The translations under genes and the position numbers were made by a program. Positions 16,078 through 29,474 of a DNA stretch of 64,000 bases are shown here, piece by piece. Below the pieces are notes generated by a model. The model did no database searches. It was not told the origin of the DNA and was given only the letters and a program-made list of their open reading frames with translations. Origin of the DNA: Nocardioides allogilvus (GTDB lineage: Bacteria > Actinomycetota > Actinomycetes > Propionibacteriales > Nocardioidaceae); NCBI RefSeq assembly GCF_003047285.1, contig NZ_PZYX01000006.1:62001-126000 (forward strand), written 5' to 3'. Each line of letters opens with the position of its first letter. The stretch's first letter is position 1.

Positions 16078-17244
16078 TCATGCGCCGGATGCTCGGTTGA
16101 GCTCCTGCTGCCTGGCTGCCGGCACGACCAGGGCCGCCGGGATCAGCAGTACGGCGACCACGAGCAGCGCCTTGAGGGTGCCGACCTCATCCCCGACGAA
16201 CCCGAGCAGCGGTGGACCGGCCAGGAACGCGGCGTAGCCGATCGTGGAGACCACGCTGACGCGCGCGGCGGCACGCACCGGATCATCCGCAGCCGCGCTC
16301 ATGCCGACCGGGAAGCCGAGGGACGCACCCGCTCCCCACAGCACGATGCCGACCACGACCAGCGCGGGGTGTGGGCCCAGGACGATCAGGACGACGCCGA
16401 GCCCGGCGACGGCCATCGTGCTCCACAACATCGCCACCCGGCCGAAGCGGTCGATCAGTGGGGTGCCGACCAGCCGACCCAGGGTCATGGCCGCGACGAA
16501 GACGGCGAAGCCGGCCACCCCGACCGCGTGCGAGGCACCGTGACCGTCGACCAGCGCGACGGCGAGCCAGTCGTTGGCCGTGCCCTCGGTGATCGCCAGT
16601 GCGAGCACCATCATGCCGATCAGCAGGGTGCGCGGCTCGAGCCACGCTTGGAGGGCGGACCCCGCGTGAGCCGGGTCGGTCCTGACGATCGGCAAGAAGG
16701 CGGGCGAGGTCAGCCACACGACCACCAGGGCCAGGACGGCCACGGCCGTCAGGTGCAACGAGGCTGGCACCGCCAGGTCGACCACGAGGGCACCCAGCAG
16801 TGCACCGACGACGGTGCCGCCGCTGAACCCCGCGTGGAAGCGCGGCATGATCGTGCGCCCCAGGCCGCGCTCGACCTCGGCGCCCTCGACGTTCATCGCG
16901 ACGTCCCACACCCCGATGCCGACGCCGTAGAGGAACAGGCCGACCGTGGTGGCGGGCAGCAGGTCGCCGAGCCCGATCGCGGCCAGCACCAGGCCGACGG
17001 TGGCCGTCACCGCTCCGACGCGGACGACCCGCACGGTCCCCCACCGGTTGATCGCGGCCCCGGTCGTGGGCAGGGCGATCAGGGACCCGAGCGCGATCGC
17101 GAGCAGGAGCAGGCCGAGCTGGCCGTTGGACAGCGCGAAGGTCGACCGTGCCTCGGGGATGCGCGAGACCCAGCTGGCGAAGACCAGCCCGTTGAGGAAG
17201 AAGCTCAGCGCGACCGCGTTGCGAGCGGAGGTCAGCTCACGCAT
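16078..17244 (-). CDS. Major facilitator superfamily transporter
   Basis: A 388-residue membrane protein with about 12 hydrophobic helices, beginning ARNAVALSFFLNGLVFASWVSR. The MFS loop 2-3 signature is present in weakened form (GAAINRWGTVRVVR), with a similar one in the second half (LIDRFGRVAML). It resembles drug or sugar exporters of the YfkF/FucP-like groups; the substrate is unknown. Its ATG overlaps the stop of the DUF2550 gene by one base (TGATG), so it is translated as an add-on to the end of the ATP synthase locus even though the atp terminator lies upstream. Confidence 0.85.
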   Translation of the reverse strand: MRELTSARNAVALSFFLNGLVFASWVSRIPEARSTFALSNGQLGLLLLAIALGSLIALPTTGAAINRWGTVRVVRVGAVTATVGLVLAAIGLGDLLPATTVGLFLYGVGIGVWDVAMNVEGAEVERGLGRTIMPRFHAGFSGGTVVGALLGALVVDLAVPASLHLTAVAVLALVVVWLTSPAFLPIVRTDPAHAGSALQAWLEPRTLLIGMMVLALAITEGTANDWLAVALVDGHGASHAVGVAGFAVFVAAMTLGRLVGTPLIDRFGRVAMLWSTMAVAGLGVVLIVLGPHPALVVVGIVLWGAGASLGFPVGMSAAADDPVRAAARVSVVSTIGYAAFLAGPPLLGFVGDEVGTLKALLVVAVLLIPAALVVPAARQQELNRASGA

Positions 17245-17693
17245 CAGGTGCGGTGACGGTCCCAGTCGGTGCCGGGCGGGCCGGCCTCCAGCCAGGACTG
17301 GAAGCCCGTCAGCGACGCCTCGCTCATGGCGAGCTCGACGGTTCCCTCCGGGGTGGTGCAGGTGACGATGACGTGGCCGGCATACAACGACATCTGCTCG
17401 GCGCCGTGGGCGTCGCGTCGACCCGCGTAGGAGAGGGACCGTCGCGACCAGACACGTCGCGGCTGGTGGGAGAGCGAGAAGATCCGGAACCACTCGAGCT
17501 GCTCACCGGTGTAGCGGCCCAGGCCGAGCAGCCAGCCGCGGCCGGGGTGGGCCGTGTGCAGGCGACAGCTGAGCTCGAAGGTGCCACCGTGACGCGACAG
17601 CACCCGACGGCGGACGATCAGCGCGAGCCCGTACAGCAGGGGAATGAGCAGGATCACGCCAGCAGACTCGAGAAGCCATTGCCAGACGGGCAT
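17244..17693 (-). CDS. DUF2550 membrane protein downstream of the atp operon
   Basis: A 149-residue protein with one N-terminal membrane helix (LLESAGVILLIPLLYGLALIV) followed by a basic stretch (RRRVLSRHGG) and a cytosolic beta-rich domain (EWFRIFSLSHQPRRVWSRRSL). This is the DUF2550 protein that follows atpC in many actinobacteria, including the Rv1312 position in M. tuberculosis. Its role is unknown; the pairing with ATP synthase is conserved, but here a strong hairpin separates the two. Start ATG has AGGAGAG upstream. Confidence 0.85.
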   Translation of the reverse strand: MPVWQWLLESAGVILLIPLLYGLALIVRRRVLSRHGGTFELSCRLHTAHPGRGWLLGLGRYTGEQLEWFRIFSLSHQPRRVWSRRSLSYAGRRDAHGAEQMSLYAGHVIVTCTTPEGTVELAMSEASLTGFQSWLEAGPPGTDWDRHRT

Positions 17694-17737
17694 CCACTCT
17701 CCTGCGTGATCGTTGCGGGTTGAGGCGGAAAACAGAT

Positions 17738-17770
17738 GAGCGCACGAACCCAGGAGGTTCGTGCGCTCAC
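17738..17770 (-). terminator. Terminator hairpin of the atp operon
   Basis: Perfect 13-bp arms TGAGCGCACGAAC and GTTCGTGCGCTCA with a 7-base loop, 25 bases after the atpC stop. Reading leftward, a T-rich CTGTTTTCC follows, as expected for intrinsic termination. Confidence 0.8.
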
Positions 17771-17795
17771 CCTATCGGGCTGTGTGTGCAGGTGG

Positions 17796-18199
17796 TCAGG
17801 AAGCCCGTTCCACGGCACGGATCCGCGCCTCGGCGCGGCGTACGGCTTCTTCGGCATCGTCGTTGTTCTCGCCCGAGGCCTTGGCCCGTTCGAGGTCCTG
17901 ACGGGCCTTCTCGAGGTCGATCTCGTGCGACATCTCAGCGTGCTCGGACAGGATCGAGACGCGGTCGTTGGCGACGGACAGGAAACCCGCGTCCACGGCC
18001 GCGACCCAGGTCTCGCCCTCCTCGGTCAGCACGTCGACGACACCCTCGATGATCACCGAGAGGATCGGCGCGTGCCCCGGCAGGATGCCGACGTCGCCTT
18101 CGGTCGTACGAGCGATCACGCGGCTCGCCGTACCGGACCAGACGAGCCGGTCCGCTGCGACGAGCTCCACCTGGAGGGTCGAGCCAGAGGTGCCAGCCA

Positions 18200-18200
<1 letters not shown>
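17796..18200 (-). CDS. atpC: F1Fo ATP synthase epsilon subunit
   Basis: A 134-residue epsilon subunit. The N-terminal beta-sandwich has LQVELVAADRLVWSG, the hallmark GDVGILPGHAPILS and a hydrophobic strand, and a C-terminal helical hairpin is rich in Glu/Arg/Ala (DLERAKASGENNDDAEEAVRRAEAR). It sits in the central stalk and restrains ATP hydrolysis. Its ATG overlaps the atpD stop by one base, giving coupled translation with beta. Last subunit gene before the terminator. Confidence 0.96.
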
Positions 18201-20595
<2,395 letters not shown>

Positions 20596-20597
20596 CG

Positions 20598-22241
20598 TCA
20601 GCTCCGCTTCTGCTTGACGATCTGCTCCTGCTCGACGTCCGTGTCCTCGAGAGCGACGTGCTCTTCCTTGCCGGCCTTGATGCTCTGGCCGTCAGAGGTC
20701 TCGAACTGGTCGAGGAAGGAGTCGTACGCCTTGATGAGCTCGGACTCGGTGGAGTCCTCGAACTTCGACGTCTCGCGGATGCCCGCAAGGATGCCGGCGT
20801 GGCCGCGACGCAGGTAGTCCAGGAACTCGTTCTCGAAGCGCAGGACGTCGTCCGTCGGGACCTTGTCGAGGCGACCCGAGGTGCCGGTCCACAAGGAGAC
20901 GGTCATCTCCTCGACGGGGTACGGCGAGTACTGCGGCTGCTTCAGCAGCGCCATCAGGCGCTGGCCACGGTCGAGCTGCTGGCGCGAGGCGGCGTCGAGG
21001 TCGGAGGCGAACATCGCGAAGGCCTCCATGGCGCGGAACTGCGCCAGGTCAACCTTGAGCGAACCCGTGACGGTCTTCATCGCCTTCGTCATGGCCGAAC
21101 CACCCACGCGCGAGACCGAGACACCCACGTCGATGGCGGGGCGCTGGTTGGCGGCGAAGAGGTCGGACTGCAGGAAGATCTGACCGTCGGTGATCGAGAT
21201 GACGTTGGTCGGGATGAACGCCGAGACGTCGTTGGCCTTCGTCTCAATGATCGGCAGACCCGTCATCGAGCCCTTGCCCATCTCGTCGGACAGCTTCGCG
21301 CAGCGCTCGAGCAGACGGCTGTGCAGGTAGAACACGTCACCCGGGTAGGCCTCACGGCCCGGCGGACGACGCAGCAGCAGCGACACGGCGCGGTAGGCCT
21401 CGGCCTGCTTGGTGAGGTCATCGAACACGATGAGGACGTGCTTGCCGTCGTACATCCAGTGCTGGCCGATGGCCGAGCCGGTGTAGGGGGCGAGGTACTT
21501 GAAGCCGGCCGAGTCGGACGCGGGAGACGCGACGATGGTCGTGTACTCGAGCGCGCCGGCCTCTTCCAGGGCGCCACGCACGGCGGCGATGGTCGAGCCC
21601 TTCTGACCGATGGCGACGTAGATGCAGCGAACCTGCTTGTCCGGGTCGCCGGACTCCCAGTTGGCCTTCTGGTTGATGATCGTGTCGATCGCGATCGTGG
21701 TCTTGCCGGTGGAGCGGTCACCGATGATCAGCTGGCGCTGGCCGCGGCCGATCGGCGTCAGGGCGTCGATCGCCTTGATGCCGGTGGCGAGCGGCTCGTG
21801 CACCGACTTGCGCACCATCACGCCGGGAGCCTGGAGCTCCAGCGCGCGGCGGCCCTCGAGGGGCGTGATCTCGCCGAGGCCGTCGATCGCGGTGCCGAGC
21901 GGGTCGACCACGCGTCCGAGGTAGCCGTCACCGACGGGGACCGAGAGGATCTCGCCGGTACGGCGAACCGACTGGCCTTCCTCGATCTTGTCGAAGTCAC
22001 CGAGGACCACGACGCCGATCTCGCGGGTGTCGAGGTTCAGCGCAATGCCGAGGGTGCCGTCCTCGAACTCGAGCAGCTCGTTGGCCATGACCGAGGGCAG
22101 GCCGCTGACGCGGGCGATGCCGTCGGCTGCCTCAGCAACCGTGCCGACCTCTTCCTTGCTGGCCGCCTCGGGCTTGTAGTCGGACACGAAACGCTGAAGC
22201 GCGTCCCGGATCTCGTCCGGACGAATCGAAAGCTCCGTCAT
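20598..22241 (-). CDS. atpA: F1Fo ATP synthase alpha subunit
   Basis: A 547-residue non-catalytic nucleotide-binding subunit. Walker A GDRSTGKT is at 174-181, and the middle contains [36 protein letters not shown] in pieces typical of alpha (for example [16 protein letters not shown]). The C-terminal extension after about residue 510 (Glu/Lys-rich, ending [12 protein letters not shown]) is the actinobacterial alpha tail; in mycobacteria such a tail suppresses ATP hydrolysis. That role here is inferred. Confidence 0.97.
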   Translation of the reverse strand: MTELSIRPDEIRDALQRFVSDYKPEAASKEEVGTVAEAADGIARVSGLPSVMANELLEFEDGTLGIALNLDTREIGVVVLGDFDKIEEGQSVRRTGEILSVPVGDGYLGRVVDPLGTAIDGLGEITPLEGRRALELQAPGVMVRKSVHEPLATGIKAIDALTPIGRGQRQLIIGDRSTGKTTIAIDTIINQKANWESGDPDKQVRCIYVAIGQKGSTIAAVRGALEEAGALEYTTIVASPASDSAGFKYLAPYTGSAIGQHWMYDGKHVLIVFDDLTKQAEAYRAVSLLLRRPPGREAYPGDVFYLHSRLLERCAKLSDEMGKGSMTGLPIIETKANDVSAFIPTNVISITDGQIFLQSDLFAANQRPAIDVGVSVSRVGGSAMTKAMKTVTGSLKVDLAQFRAMEAFAMFASDLDAASRQQLDRGQRLMALLKQPQYSPYPVEEMTVSLWTGTSGRLDKVPTDDVLRFENEFLDYLRRGHAGILAGIRETSKFEDSTESELIKAYDSFLDQFETSDGQSIKAGKEEHVALEDTDVEQEQIVKQKRS

Positions 22242-22313
22242 TTCCTCTTCCTCGTCTTCATCTGCTGCTGCTCGAAAGTAACTGTTGTCTGGGGGCGCTG
22301 GGTCATGGCCGAA

Positions 22314-23128
22314 TCAGCCGGCCAGCTTGCGGCCGGCGTCGTCGATGCGGCTGGCCACGGTGCCGTCGATCACGTCGTCACCGATCTCGACGCGAATGCC
22401 GCCGATGACGCCCGGGTCGATGACCTCGTTGAGGTGGATCGGCCGGTCGTACTGGCGCGACAGTGCGTCGCTGAGCCGCTGCTTCTCGGCATCGGCCAGC
22501 GGGTGGGCGACCCGCACGGTGGCAACGCGCTCGCCGTGCACCTGGGCTGCCACCTGCTGGTAGTTCTTCAGGGCCACGGCCACGGTGCGGTAGGTGCCCA
22601 GGAGCGCCTGGAGGGCCAGCGTCACCGTTGCCGGCAGCGCCTTGCCCTCGAGGAGGCCGCGCACCAGCGTGGCCTTGTCGTCGAGGGACCGGGCGGGGTC
22701 GGACAGCGCGTCGCGCAGCGACGGGTTGTCGTTGACCGCCTGGGCGTAGGAGTGCAGCTCGTCCGCGAGGCGGGCCGAGTCGTCGCCGGCGGACCGGACG
22801 ATCGCCACCTCACTGAGGTGCTCCAACACATCGCCGAGGTTGCGCGAGACGGTCCAGCGACGACCGACGGCCGACGCGAGGATGTCCAAGGAGACCTGGT
22901 CGAGCTTGCCACCGAAGATCTCGGTGACCAGCCCTGCCTTTGCCGTGGCGTCGACGGACACGTCCGTCGCCACCCGACGCAGGCCGGGCTCGGACCGCAG
23001 CAGCGTCGACACCGTGAACAGGTCGTCGCCGATGCGGCTCGCGTCCGCGCCTCCGCCCAGCTTGCTCTCCAGCTCGCTGGTGAGCGCGGCCAGGGCGTCG
23101 GCAGATGCTCCACGCAGGGCGATGGTCA

Positions 23129-23129
<1 letters not shown>
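22314..23129 (-). CDS. atpH: F1Fo ATP synthase delta subunit
   Basis: A 271-residue delta (OSCP-like) subunit joining F1 to the peripheral stalk. The C-terminal region has the family pattern (VRVAHPLADAEKQRLSDAL, IDPGVIGGIRVEIGDDVIDG). It is longer than the roughly 180-residue bacterial norm because of an N-terminal helical addition (about 90 residues), as in many actinobacteria. Here it is a separate gene from atpF, unlike the b-delta fusion in mycobacteria. ATG overlaps the atpF stop by one base. Confidence 0.95.
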
Positions 23130-23925
<796 letters not shown>

Positions 23926-23990
23926 GGCTTTTCCTTTCGTCGGCGGCGCGCTTGTCGCACCGCTGTTTGGCGAAACTTGTGAGGGGTGGA

Positions 23991-24800
23991 TCAGTGCTCG
24001 TCTGCGAGCGCTTCCCCGATGTACATCGAGCTGAGCAGGGTGAAGACGTAGGCCTGGAGGAACATCACGAGCATCTCCAGGAAGCTGACGCCGATTCCGA
24101 GGGCGAAGGACAAGATGCCCACGCCGCCGTACAACAGGTTGCCGCTGGTCAGGAGCGCGGCGCCGCCGGTGGCGAACAGGATCAGCAGCAGGTGGCCGGC
24201 GAACATGTTGCCGAACAGACGCAGCGTGAGCGTGACCGGGCGGACGAGGATGTTGGAGAAGAACTCCAGCGGGACCAGCAGGAGCAGGATCGGCCCGGAG
24301 ACGCCGGAGGGCATCGTCGCGTGCTTGAGGTAGCCGAACAGGCCGTGCTTCCAGACACCGGTGCCGATGTAGACGAACCAGGAGATGATCGCCAGCGGGA
24401 TCACGAAGCCGATGCGCGAGAAGCTCGAGAACTGCAGGAACGGGATGATCCCGTAGTAGTTGTTCACCAGGATGAACATGAACAGCGAGAACAGGTAGGG
24501 CACGAACTTCATGTAGTGCTCGCTGCCGATGTTGTCGCGCGCCAGCGTGTTGCGGACGAAGCCGTAGACGGCCTCGCCGGCGAACTGCAGGCGTCCCGGG
24601 ACCAGCTGGCGCTTGCCCGATGCTGCGATCGTGAAGGCCAGGATCAGCACGGCCGAGAGGATCAGCAGCAGCATCGGCTTGGTCACGCCGAAGTCGGCGA
24701 CGTGGAAGACCGGGGGGAGCTCGAAGCTGCCCGGACCGGGGGCGTGGAAACCGCCCTCAGCGGACTCTCCGCCCTCACTCAGACTCACGTGGAAGCTCAT
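23991..24800 (-). CDS. atpB: F1Fo ATP synthase a subunit
   Basis: A 269-residue integral membrane subunit forming the proton half-channels. The essential Arg is R194 in [12 protein letters not shown], and the last helices contain [21 protein letters not shown] 24800 has AGGAGAGA directly upstream; the longer frame to 24842 runs inside the atpZ gene. The start overlaps the atpZ 3' end by 26 bases. Confidence 0.96.
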   Translation of the reverse strand: MSFHVSLSEGGESAEGGFHAPGPGSFELPPVFHVADFGVTKPMLLLILSAVLILAFTIAASGKRQLVPGRLQFAGEAVYGFVRNTLARDNIGSEHYMKFVPYLFSLFMFILVNNYYGIIPFLQFSSFSRIGFVIPLAIISWFVYIGTGVWKHGLFGYLKHATMPSGVSGPILLLLVPLEFFSNILVRPVTLTLRLFGNMFAGHLLLILFATGGAALLTSGNLLYGGVGILSFALGIGVSFLEMLVMFLQAYVFTLLSSMYIGEALADEH

Positions 24801-25056
24801 TCTCTCTCCTGCCTTCGCTCTGCTTGCCGTGACGCGAGGCAAGCCCGCCGAACCGTCCGAAAGTCATGTAGATCGCCAGCGCCACACCGAGCAGGATGCC
24901 GATGACGACGAGGTACTTCGTGCCCAGCCATCGATCGAGACCCCAGCCGATGAGGCCGTAGATCGTGGCACCCGAGACGAGGTAGGAAAACGCCAACCAG
25001 GGGTCGCCGTATGGGGGTTCGTCCGAGTGCTCCGAAGAGGCCTGCTGCTGAGCCAT
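24775..25056 (-). CDS. AtpZ/AtpI-family small membrane protein
   Basis: A 93-residue protein with two membrane helices (PWLAFSYLVSGATIYGLIGWGLD and LVVIGILLGVALAIYMTF), fitting the AtpZ family (F0F1-ATPase subunit, putative Ca/Mg transporter). The second helix begins after GTKY as in that family. AtpZ and AtpI proteins help c-ring assembly or magnesium supply to the ATP synthase in other bacteria; not shown for this organism. The 26-base overlap with atpB ties it to the operon. Confidence 0.8.
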   Translation of the reverse strand: MAQQQASSEHSDEPPYGDPWLAFSYLVSGATIYGLIGWGLDRWLGTKYLVVIGILLGVALAIYMTFGRFGGLASRHGKQSEGRRENELPRESE

Positions 25057-25086
25057 CGCGCCCCGGACAATAGCAGGCGTGTGAGG

Positions 25087-25530
25087 TCATCGCGCACCCG
25101 CCTCTGGCAGGTCGTAGATGGGGATCCGCGCCCGCACGTGGGCCACGATTTGGGCGATCATCCACGCCAGCGTGGCCACGGCCACGCCGCCGCCGAACCA
25201 GCGCCGGTCGAAGGTGCCGTCCATCATCCCGTTGCGCGCGAGCGTGAGCACCACTGCGGCGAGCACGACCAGCTGCAGCGTGTAGGTCACCAGCGCGACC
25301 AGCACGGTCGCGCTGGGCAGGATCGAGGCGACGACGTTGAGCACGTAGACGCCGAAGCCGATGACGGCCACGACGAGCAGGGTGCTGACCGCGACACTGC
25401 GGACGGCGGTCAGGTCGGAGACCAGCCACGCGACCAGGGCCATCACCAGGCCCGCCAGGAACGCCGCTCCAGCCGCACCGAGGAGCACGAAAGCACCGCG
25501 GCGGGTGTCCTGCTTCGACTCGGTCGTCAT
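25087..25530 (-). CDS. AtpI-like four-helix membrane protein
   Basis: A 147-residue protein with four predicted helices at about 13-38, 45-68, 73-97 and 111-130 (by hydrophobicity). Its place between the WecA-like gene and the atp genes equals Rv1303 in mycobacteria, annotated as ATP synthase I. Together with the atpZ gene it gives two accessory membrane genes ahead of atpB. Function inferred from position and fold only. Confidence 0.7.
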   Translation of the reverse strand: MTTESKQDTRRGAFVLLGAAGAAFLAGLVMALVAWLVSDLTAVRSVAVSTLLVVAVIGFGVYVLNVVASILPSATVLVALVTYTLQLVVLAAVVLTLARNGMMDGTFDRRWFGGGVAVATLAWMIAQIVAHVRARIPIYDLPEAGAR

Positions 25531-25622
25531 GTCGGCGGCCGTCCTGTGGAGGGGTCAGGTCGATGCGGTCGAAGTGCTGAATCCCTTGTTCTACGGGGCC
25601 TTCCGAGCGCTCGTGAAAACTA

Positions 25623-26768
25623 TCACAAAGTCTGCGGCTGGTTCGAATCGGTCTTGCCGGAGTGCGGTCGGTGCATGATCGGGAGCACGAACGTCATCAC
25701 TGCAGCCAGCACGAAGGCCGCTGCCAGCCCCACCCAGGTCGACGGCCCGCTGCGCAGGCTCACCAGCACCGATCCCCCGGCGACCAGCGCGGCCCACATC
25801 CACATGATGTAGACGGCACGGCGCTGGGAGTGACCGATCTCGAGCAGCCGGTGGTGCAGGTGCTGCTTGTCGGGCGCGAACGGCGACCTGCCGGCCCGCG
25901 TACGGCGTACGACCGCCAGCACCAGGTCGGCGACCGGCACCATCAGCAGCGAGGCCGGCAGCAGCACGGGCAGGAACGTGACCAGGATGCTGTTGCCGTC
26001 GGAGCTGATCTCGTTGCCGGCGAACTGCCCCGTCACCGTCAGCGCGCTGGCCGAGAGCACCAGCCCGATCAGCATCGAGCCGGAGTCGCCCATGAAGAGC
26101 CGGGCCGGGTGGAAGTTGTGCGGCAGGAAGCCGGCGCACGCGCCGGCCAGGCTGGCGGTGAGCAACGCCCCCGTCGTGGCGAGCGTGAGGTCGTTCTCGC
26201 TGGCCAGGAAGTAGCAGAAGAGGAAGAAGGCGACGGCGCCGATCCCGACCACGCCGGCCGCGAGGCCGTCGAGGCCGTCGACGAAGTTGACGGCGTTGAT
26301 CGTCGCGATCACCACGACGACGCTCAGCAGCGCCCCCTGGGCCGGATCCAGGATGAACTGGCTGCTGCCGTCGAAGCCCGGGAAGTAGTAGAACCGCACC
26401 CCGAAGACCACCAGCAGCGAGGCAGCCAGCACCTGGCCTCCCAGCTTGGTGAGGGCGTCGATGTCGAAGATGTCGTCGAGCACCCCGACCGCGCACACGA
26501 GGGCCCCGGCGAGGAGCACGACCCCGGCATCCTGGAAGACGAATCCCTCGCTGCGCGAGAGGAACGGCAGCTCACGGGCGACGAAGTAGGCCGCCACGAG
26601 GCCACCGAGCATCGCGATGCCGCCGAGGTAGGGAATCGGCTCCGTGTGGACGTCGCGGTCACGCACGGCGGCGACCGCGCCGGTGCGCAGGGCGATCTCG
26701 CGGGCGATGACGGTCAGGAGGTAGGTGACGGTGCCGGCGACGAGGAAGACGAGGAGGTATTCGCGCAT
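25623..26768 (-). CDS. Undecaprenyl-phosphate sugar-1-phosphate transferase (WecA/TagO type)
   Basis: A 381-residue polytopic enzyme of the MraY/WecA family. It has the Mg-binding DDIFD (D98, D99, D102), the NAVNFVDGLDGLAAG catalytic loop, FMGDSGSM, and the cytosolic HLHHRLLEIGHSQ that marks the WecA branch over MraY. It moves GlcNAc-1-phosphate (or a similar sugar) from UDP-sugar to undecaprenyl or decaprenyl phosphate, the first step for linking arabinogalactan or teichoic-type polymers to the wall. ATG overlaps the tsaC stop by one base. Confidence 0.92.
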   Translation of the reverse strand: MREYLLVFLVAGTVTYLLTVIAREIALRTGAVAAVRDRDVHTEPIPYLGGIAMLGGLVAAYFVARELPFLSRSEGFVFQDAGVVLLAGALVCAVGVLDDIFDIDALTKLGGQVLAASLLVVFGVRFYYFPGFDGSSQFILDPAQGALLSVVVVIATINAVNFVDGLDGLAAGVVGIGAVAFFLFCYFLASENDLTLATTGALLTASLAGACAGFLPHNFHPARLFMGDSGSMLIGLVLSASALTVTGQFAGNEISSDGNSILVTFLPVLLPASLLMVPVADLVLAVVRRTRAGRSPFAPDKQHLHHRLLEIGHSQRRAVYIMWMWAALVAGGSVLVSLRSGPSTWVGLAAAFVLAAVMTFVLPIMHRPHSGKTDSNQPQTL

Positions 26769-27424
26769 CAGTCGTCGTCCGTGATGCGGCTGCCCAGCGG
26801 CTCGAGGACGGCGTTCAGCGCGTCCAGCGAGATCGCCCCGAGCCGGAGGATGCGACCCTCGCTGCCGGTGCAGTCGACGATGGTCGAGGCGTCCGCCCCC
26901 AGCGTGGCGCCGGAGTCGACGATCACCTCGACGCTAGCTCCGAGCATCGACTCCGCCTCGTCGGCGGTGCGCGCGGCCGGGCGCCCCGACAGGTTGGCCG
27001 AGCTGACGGCCAGCGGGCCGGTCCGTTCGAGGACGGCCAGGGCGATCTCGTCGTCGGGCATGCGGACCGCGACGGTGCCGCGCGTCTCCCCCAGGTCCCA
27101 CTGCAGCGAGGACTGCTGGCGGCACACGATGGTCAGCGCACCGGGCCAGAACTCCTCGACGAGGGCGCGCGCGTAGTCCGGGATGCCGATGGCGAGCGCG
27201 TCCAGCGTGGTCGGGGCGCTCACCAGGACCGGCGGCGGCATCTCGCGGCCACGGCCCTTCGCGGCGAGCAGCGACTGCACCGCCTCGGGCGAGAAGGCAT
27301 CGGCGGCGATGCCGTAGACCGTGTCGGTCGGCAGCACGATCAATCGGCCCTGCCGGATCGCCATGGCTGCCGCCTCGATGGCGGCCTCCCGCTCGTCGGT
27401 GGTCGTCACGGGTAGGCGTTGCAC
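26768..27424 (-). CDS. L-threonylcarbamoyladenylate synthase (Sua5/YrdC/TsaC)
   Basis: A 218-residue YrdC-fold protein with LIVLPTDTVYGIAADA, FWPGALTIVC, VAVRMPDD and GPLAVSSANLSGRPA, the residues that bind ATP, threonine and bicarbonate. It makes threonylcarbamoyl-AMP for the t6A37 modification of ANN-reading tRNAs. The GTG at 27424 lies 4 bases after the prmC stop; an internal GTG five codons later is possible. The link with prmC and prfA is a common translation-fidelity cluster. Confidence 0.9.
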   Translation of the reverse strand: MQRLPVTTTDEREAAIEAAAMAIRQGRLIVLPTDTVYGIAADAFSPEAVQSLLAAKGRGREMPPPVLVSAPTTLDALAIGIPDYARALVEEFWPGALTIVCRQQSSLQWDLGETRGTVAVRMPDDEIALAVLERTGPLAVSSANLSGRPAARTADEAESMLGASVEVIVDSGATLGADASTIVDCTGSEGRILRLGAISLDALNAVLEPLGSRITDDD

Positions 27425-27428
27425 CCGC

Positions 27429-28292
27429 CTATCGTGCCAGCCGCGCCGTCGTGAAGCGCGGACGACCTGCCAGATCGCGGTGGTCGACGATCTCGACCCA
27501 GCGGCCGGTCGCGGCGAACACGCCCGGAGCCGACTCCCCCTGCACGTCGGCGTGCTCCGCCCCGACCACTCCCCCGGGCCGCAGCAGGAGCGCCGCTCGC
27601 GCTGCCAGCACGCGGATCGCGTCGAGCCCGTCGTCGCCGGAGAAGAGCGCGAGGTGGGGGTCGTGGTCGCGCGCCTCGACCGCGACCGACTCCCACGCCT
27701 CGAGCGGGATGTACGGCGGGTTGCACACGACGACGTCCACGGTCCCGGCCAGGTCGTCGAAGGCCGTGCCCATGTCGCCGTGGCGGAGGTCGACGCCGGT
27801 GCCGGCGAGGTTGCGCTCGGCCCAGCCGTGGGCCGACTCGTCCAGCTCCACCGCGTGCACCTCGGCGCCGTCGACCTCGTCGGCGACGGACTTGGCGATC
27901 GCGCCGGAGCCGGTGCAGAGGTCGATGACGACCGGCGCCCGGCCGGCACCGTCGCCGACGGCGCGCGCGTGCTCGATCGCCCAGCCGGCCAGCAGCTCGG
28001 TCTCAGGTCGCGGAACGAAGACGCCGGGACCGACGGCGAGCTCGACATGGCGGAAGAACGCCGCGCCGGTCAGGTGCTGCAGCGGCTCGCGCGCGGCCCG
28101 CCGCTCGATCAGCGTGTCGAAGCGCGCGGCCAGGTCGTCGCCGACCGTGTCGATCCGGAACAGGTCGCGGCGCTCGAGGCCGTGCACGTGCGCGAGCAGC
28201 TCGGCGGCGTCGTGCTCCGGGCTCGCGACCCCGGCGGCGCGGAGCTGGTCGACGGCCGCTGCGAGGGCCGCGTGGCGGCGTACGGACGTCAC
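27429..28292 (-). CDS. prmC: Release-factor glutamine methyltransferase
   Basis: A 287-residue SAM-dependent enzyme: a helical N-terminal release-factor-binding domain, the segment [20 protein letters not shown], the SAM motif DLCTGSGAI (124-132), and the catalytic NPPYIP (N191-Y194). It methylates the Gln of the GGQ motif in release factors, and its target prfA lies 10 bases upstream in the same operon. Confidence 0.95.
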   Translation of the reverse strand: MTSVRRHAALAAAVDQLRAAGVASPEHDAAELLAHVHGLERRDLFRIDTVGDDLAARFDTLIERRAAREPLQHLTGAAFFRHVELAVGPGVFVPRPETELLAGWAIEHARAVGDGAGRAPVVIDLCTGSGAIAKSVADEVDGAEVHAVELDESAHGWAERNLAGTGVDLRHGDMGTAFDDLAGTVDVVVCNPPYIPLEAWESVAVEARDHDPHLALFSGDDGLDAIRVLAARAALLLRPGGVVGAEHADVQGESAPGVFAATGRWVEIVDHRDLAGRPRFTTARLAR

Positions 28293-28302
28293 GACTCCCT
28301 GC

Positions 28303-29376
28303 TCACGATTCCAAGGCGTCGAGGCGTGCGGCGAGGTCGGCGTCGACGCAGGACTGCACGACCGGGCCGAGCTCGCCGTCGAGGACGGTGTCGAGGTTGT
28401 AGGACTTGTAGCCCGTGCGGTGGTCGGAGATGCGGTTCTCCGGGAAGTTGTAGGTGCGGATGCGTTCGGAGCGGTCGACGGTGCGGATCTGGCTCTTGCG
28501 CGCGGCGCTGGCCTCGGCGTCGGCCTCCTCCTGGGCGGCCGCGAGCAGCCGGGCGCGCAGGATCCGCATGGCGGACTCCTTGTTCTGCAGCTGGCTCTTC
28601 TCGTTCTGGCAGCTCGCGACGATGCCGGTCGGCACGTGGGTGATGCGCACCGCCGAGTCGGTCGTGTTGACGCTCTGGCCGCCGGGCCCCGAGGAGCGGT
28701 AGACGTCGATGCGCAGGTCGCCGTCGTGGATCTCGACGTCGACGTCCTCCGCCTCGGGCATCACCAGGACACCGGCCGCGCTGGTGTGCACGCGTCCTTG
28801 CGACTCGGTCACCGGCACCCGCTGCACGCGGTGCACGCCGCCCTCGAACTTGAGCAGGGCGTACGGCGCCTCGCCGGGCTGTGCAATGCCCCTGGCCTTC
28901 ACCGCGACGGTCACCGACTTGTAGCCGCCCAGGTCGGACTCGGTGGCGTCGATCACCTCCGTCGCCCAGCCGCGCTGCTCGGCGAAGCGGGTGTACATCC
29001 GCAGCAGGTCGCCGGCGAAGAGGGCCGACTCCTCGCCGCCCTCCCCCGACTTCACCTCGAGGATGGCGTCCTTGGCGTCCGTGGCGTCGCGTGGGACGAG
29101 CAGGTGGCGCAGTCGCTCGCGCGCCTTCTCCCGCTCGGTGCTCAGCTGGTCCGCCTCCGCCGCGAAGCTCGCGTCCTCGCCGGCCAGCTCGCGAGCGGCC
29201 TCGATGTCCTCACCGAGCTGCAACCAGTGGCGCCAGGTCGCGACGATGGCCGACAGCTCGGCGTAGCGCTGGTTGAGCTTCTTGGCCAGGCGCTGGTCGG
29301 CGTGCGTCTCCGGCTCCGCGAGGCGACTCTCGATGTCGGCATGCTCGGCGACGAGCCCTTCAACGGCCTCGAACAC
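28303..29376 (-). CDS. prfA: Peptide chain release factor 1
   Basis: A 357-residue RF1. The stop-codon-recognition tripeptide is P188-V-T190 (PxT, so UAA/UAG), and the peptidyl-hydrolase motif GGQ is at 232-234 in [16 protein letters not shown]. Length and spacing match the family. It follows rpmE after 98 bases that hold a terminator-like hairpin, so prfA may have its own promoter or depend on read-through. Confidence 0.97.
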   Translation of the reverse strand: MFEAVEGLVAEHADIESRLAEPETHADQRLAKKLNQRYAELSAIVATWRHWLQLGEDIEAARELAGEDASFAAEADQLSTEREKARERLRHLLVPRDATDAKDAILEVKSGEGGEESALFAGDLLRMYTRFAEQRGWATEVIDATESDLGGYKSVTVAVKARGIAQPGEAPYALLKFEGGVHRVQRVPVTESQGRVHTSAAGVLVMPEAEDVDVEIHDGDLRIDVYRSSGPGGQSVNTTDSAVRITHVPTGIVASCQNEKSQLQNKESAMRILRARLLAAAQEEADAEASAARKSQIRTVDRSERIRTYNFPENRISDHRTGYKSYNLDTVLDGELGPVVQSCVDADLAARLDALES

Positions 29377-29427
29377 GGGCTCTCCTCAGGTGGTGGTGGA
29401 ACGCGGCGGAGCAGGAGGGGAAATGCA

Positions 29428-29466
29428 CAGCGCCGACCGCCCGCGCAGTGCGGGAGGTCGGCGCTG
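29428..29466 (-). terminator. Terminator hairpin after rpmE
   Basis: Outer arms CAGCGCCGACC (29428-29438) and GGTCGGCGCTG (29456-29466) with an inner CCCGC/GCGGG stem, 8 bases after the rpmE stop. Reading leftward, TGCATTTCC follows. Possibly attenuating between rpmE and prfA. Confidence 0.7.
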
Positions 29467-29474
29467 GAAGGGAG

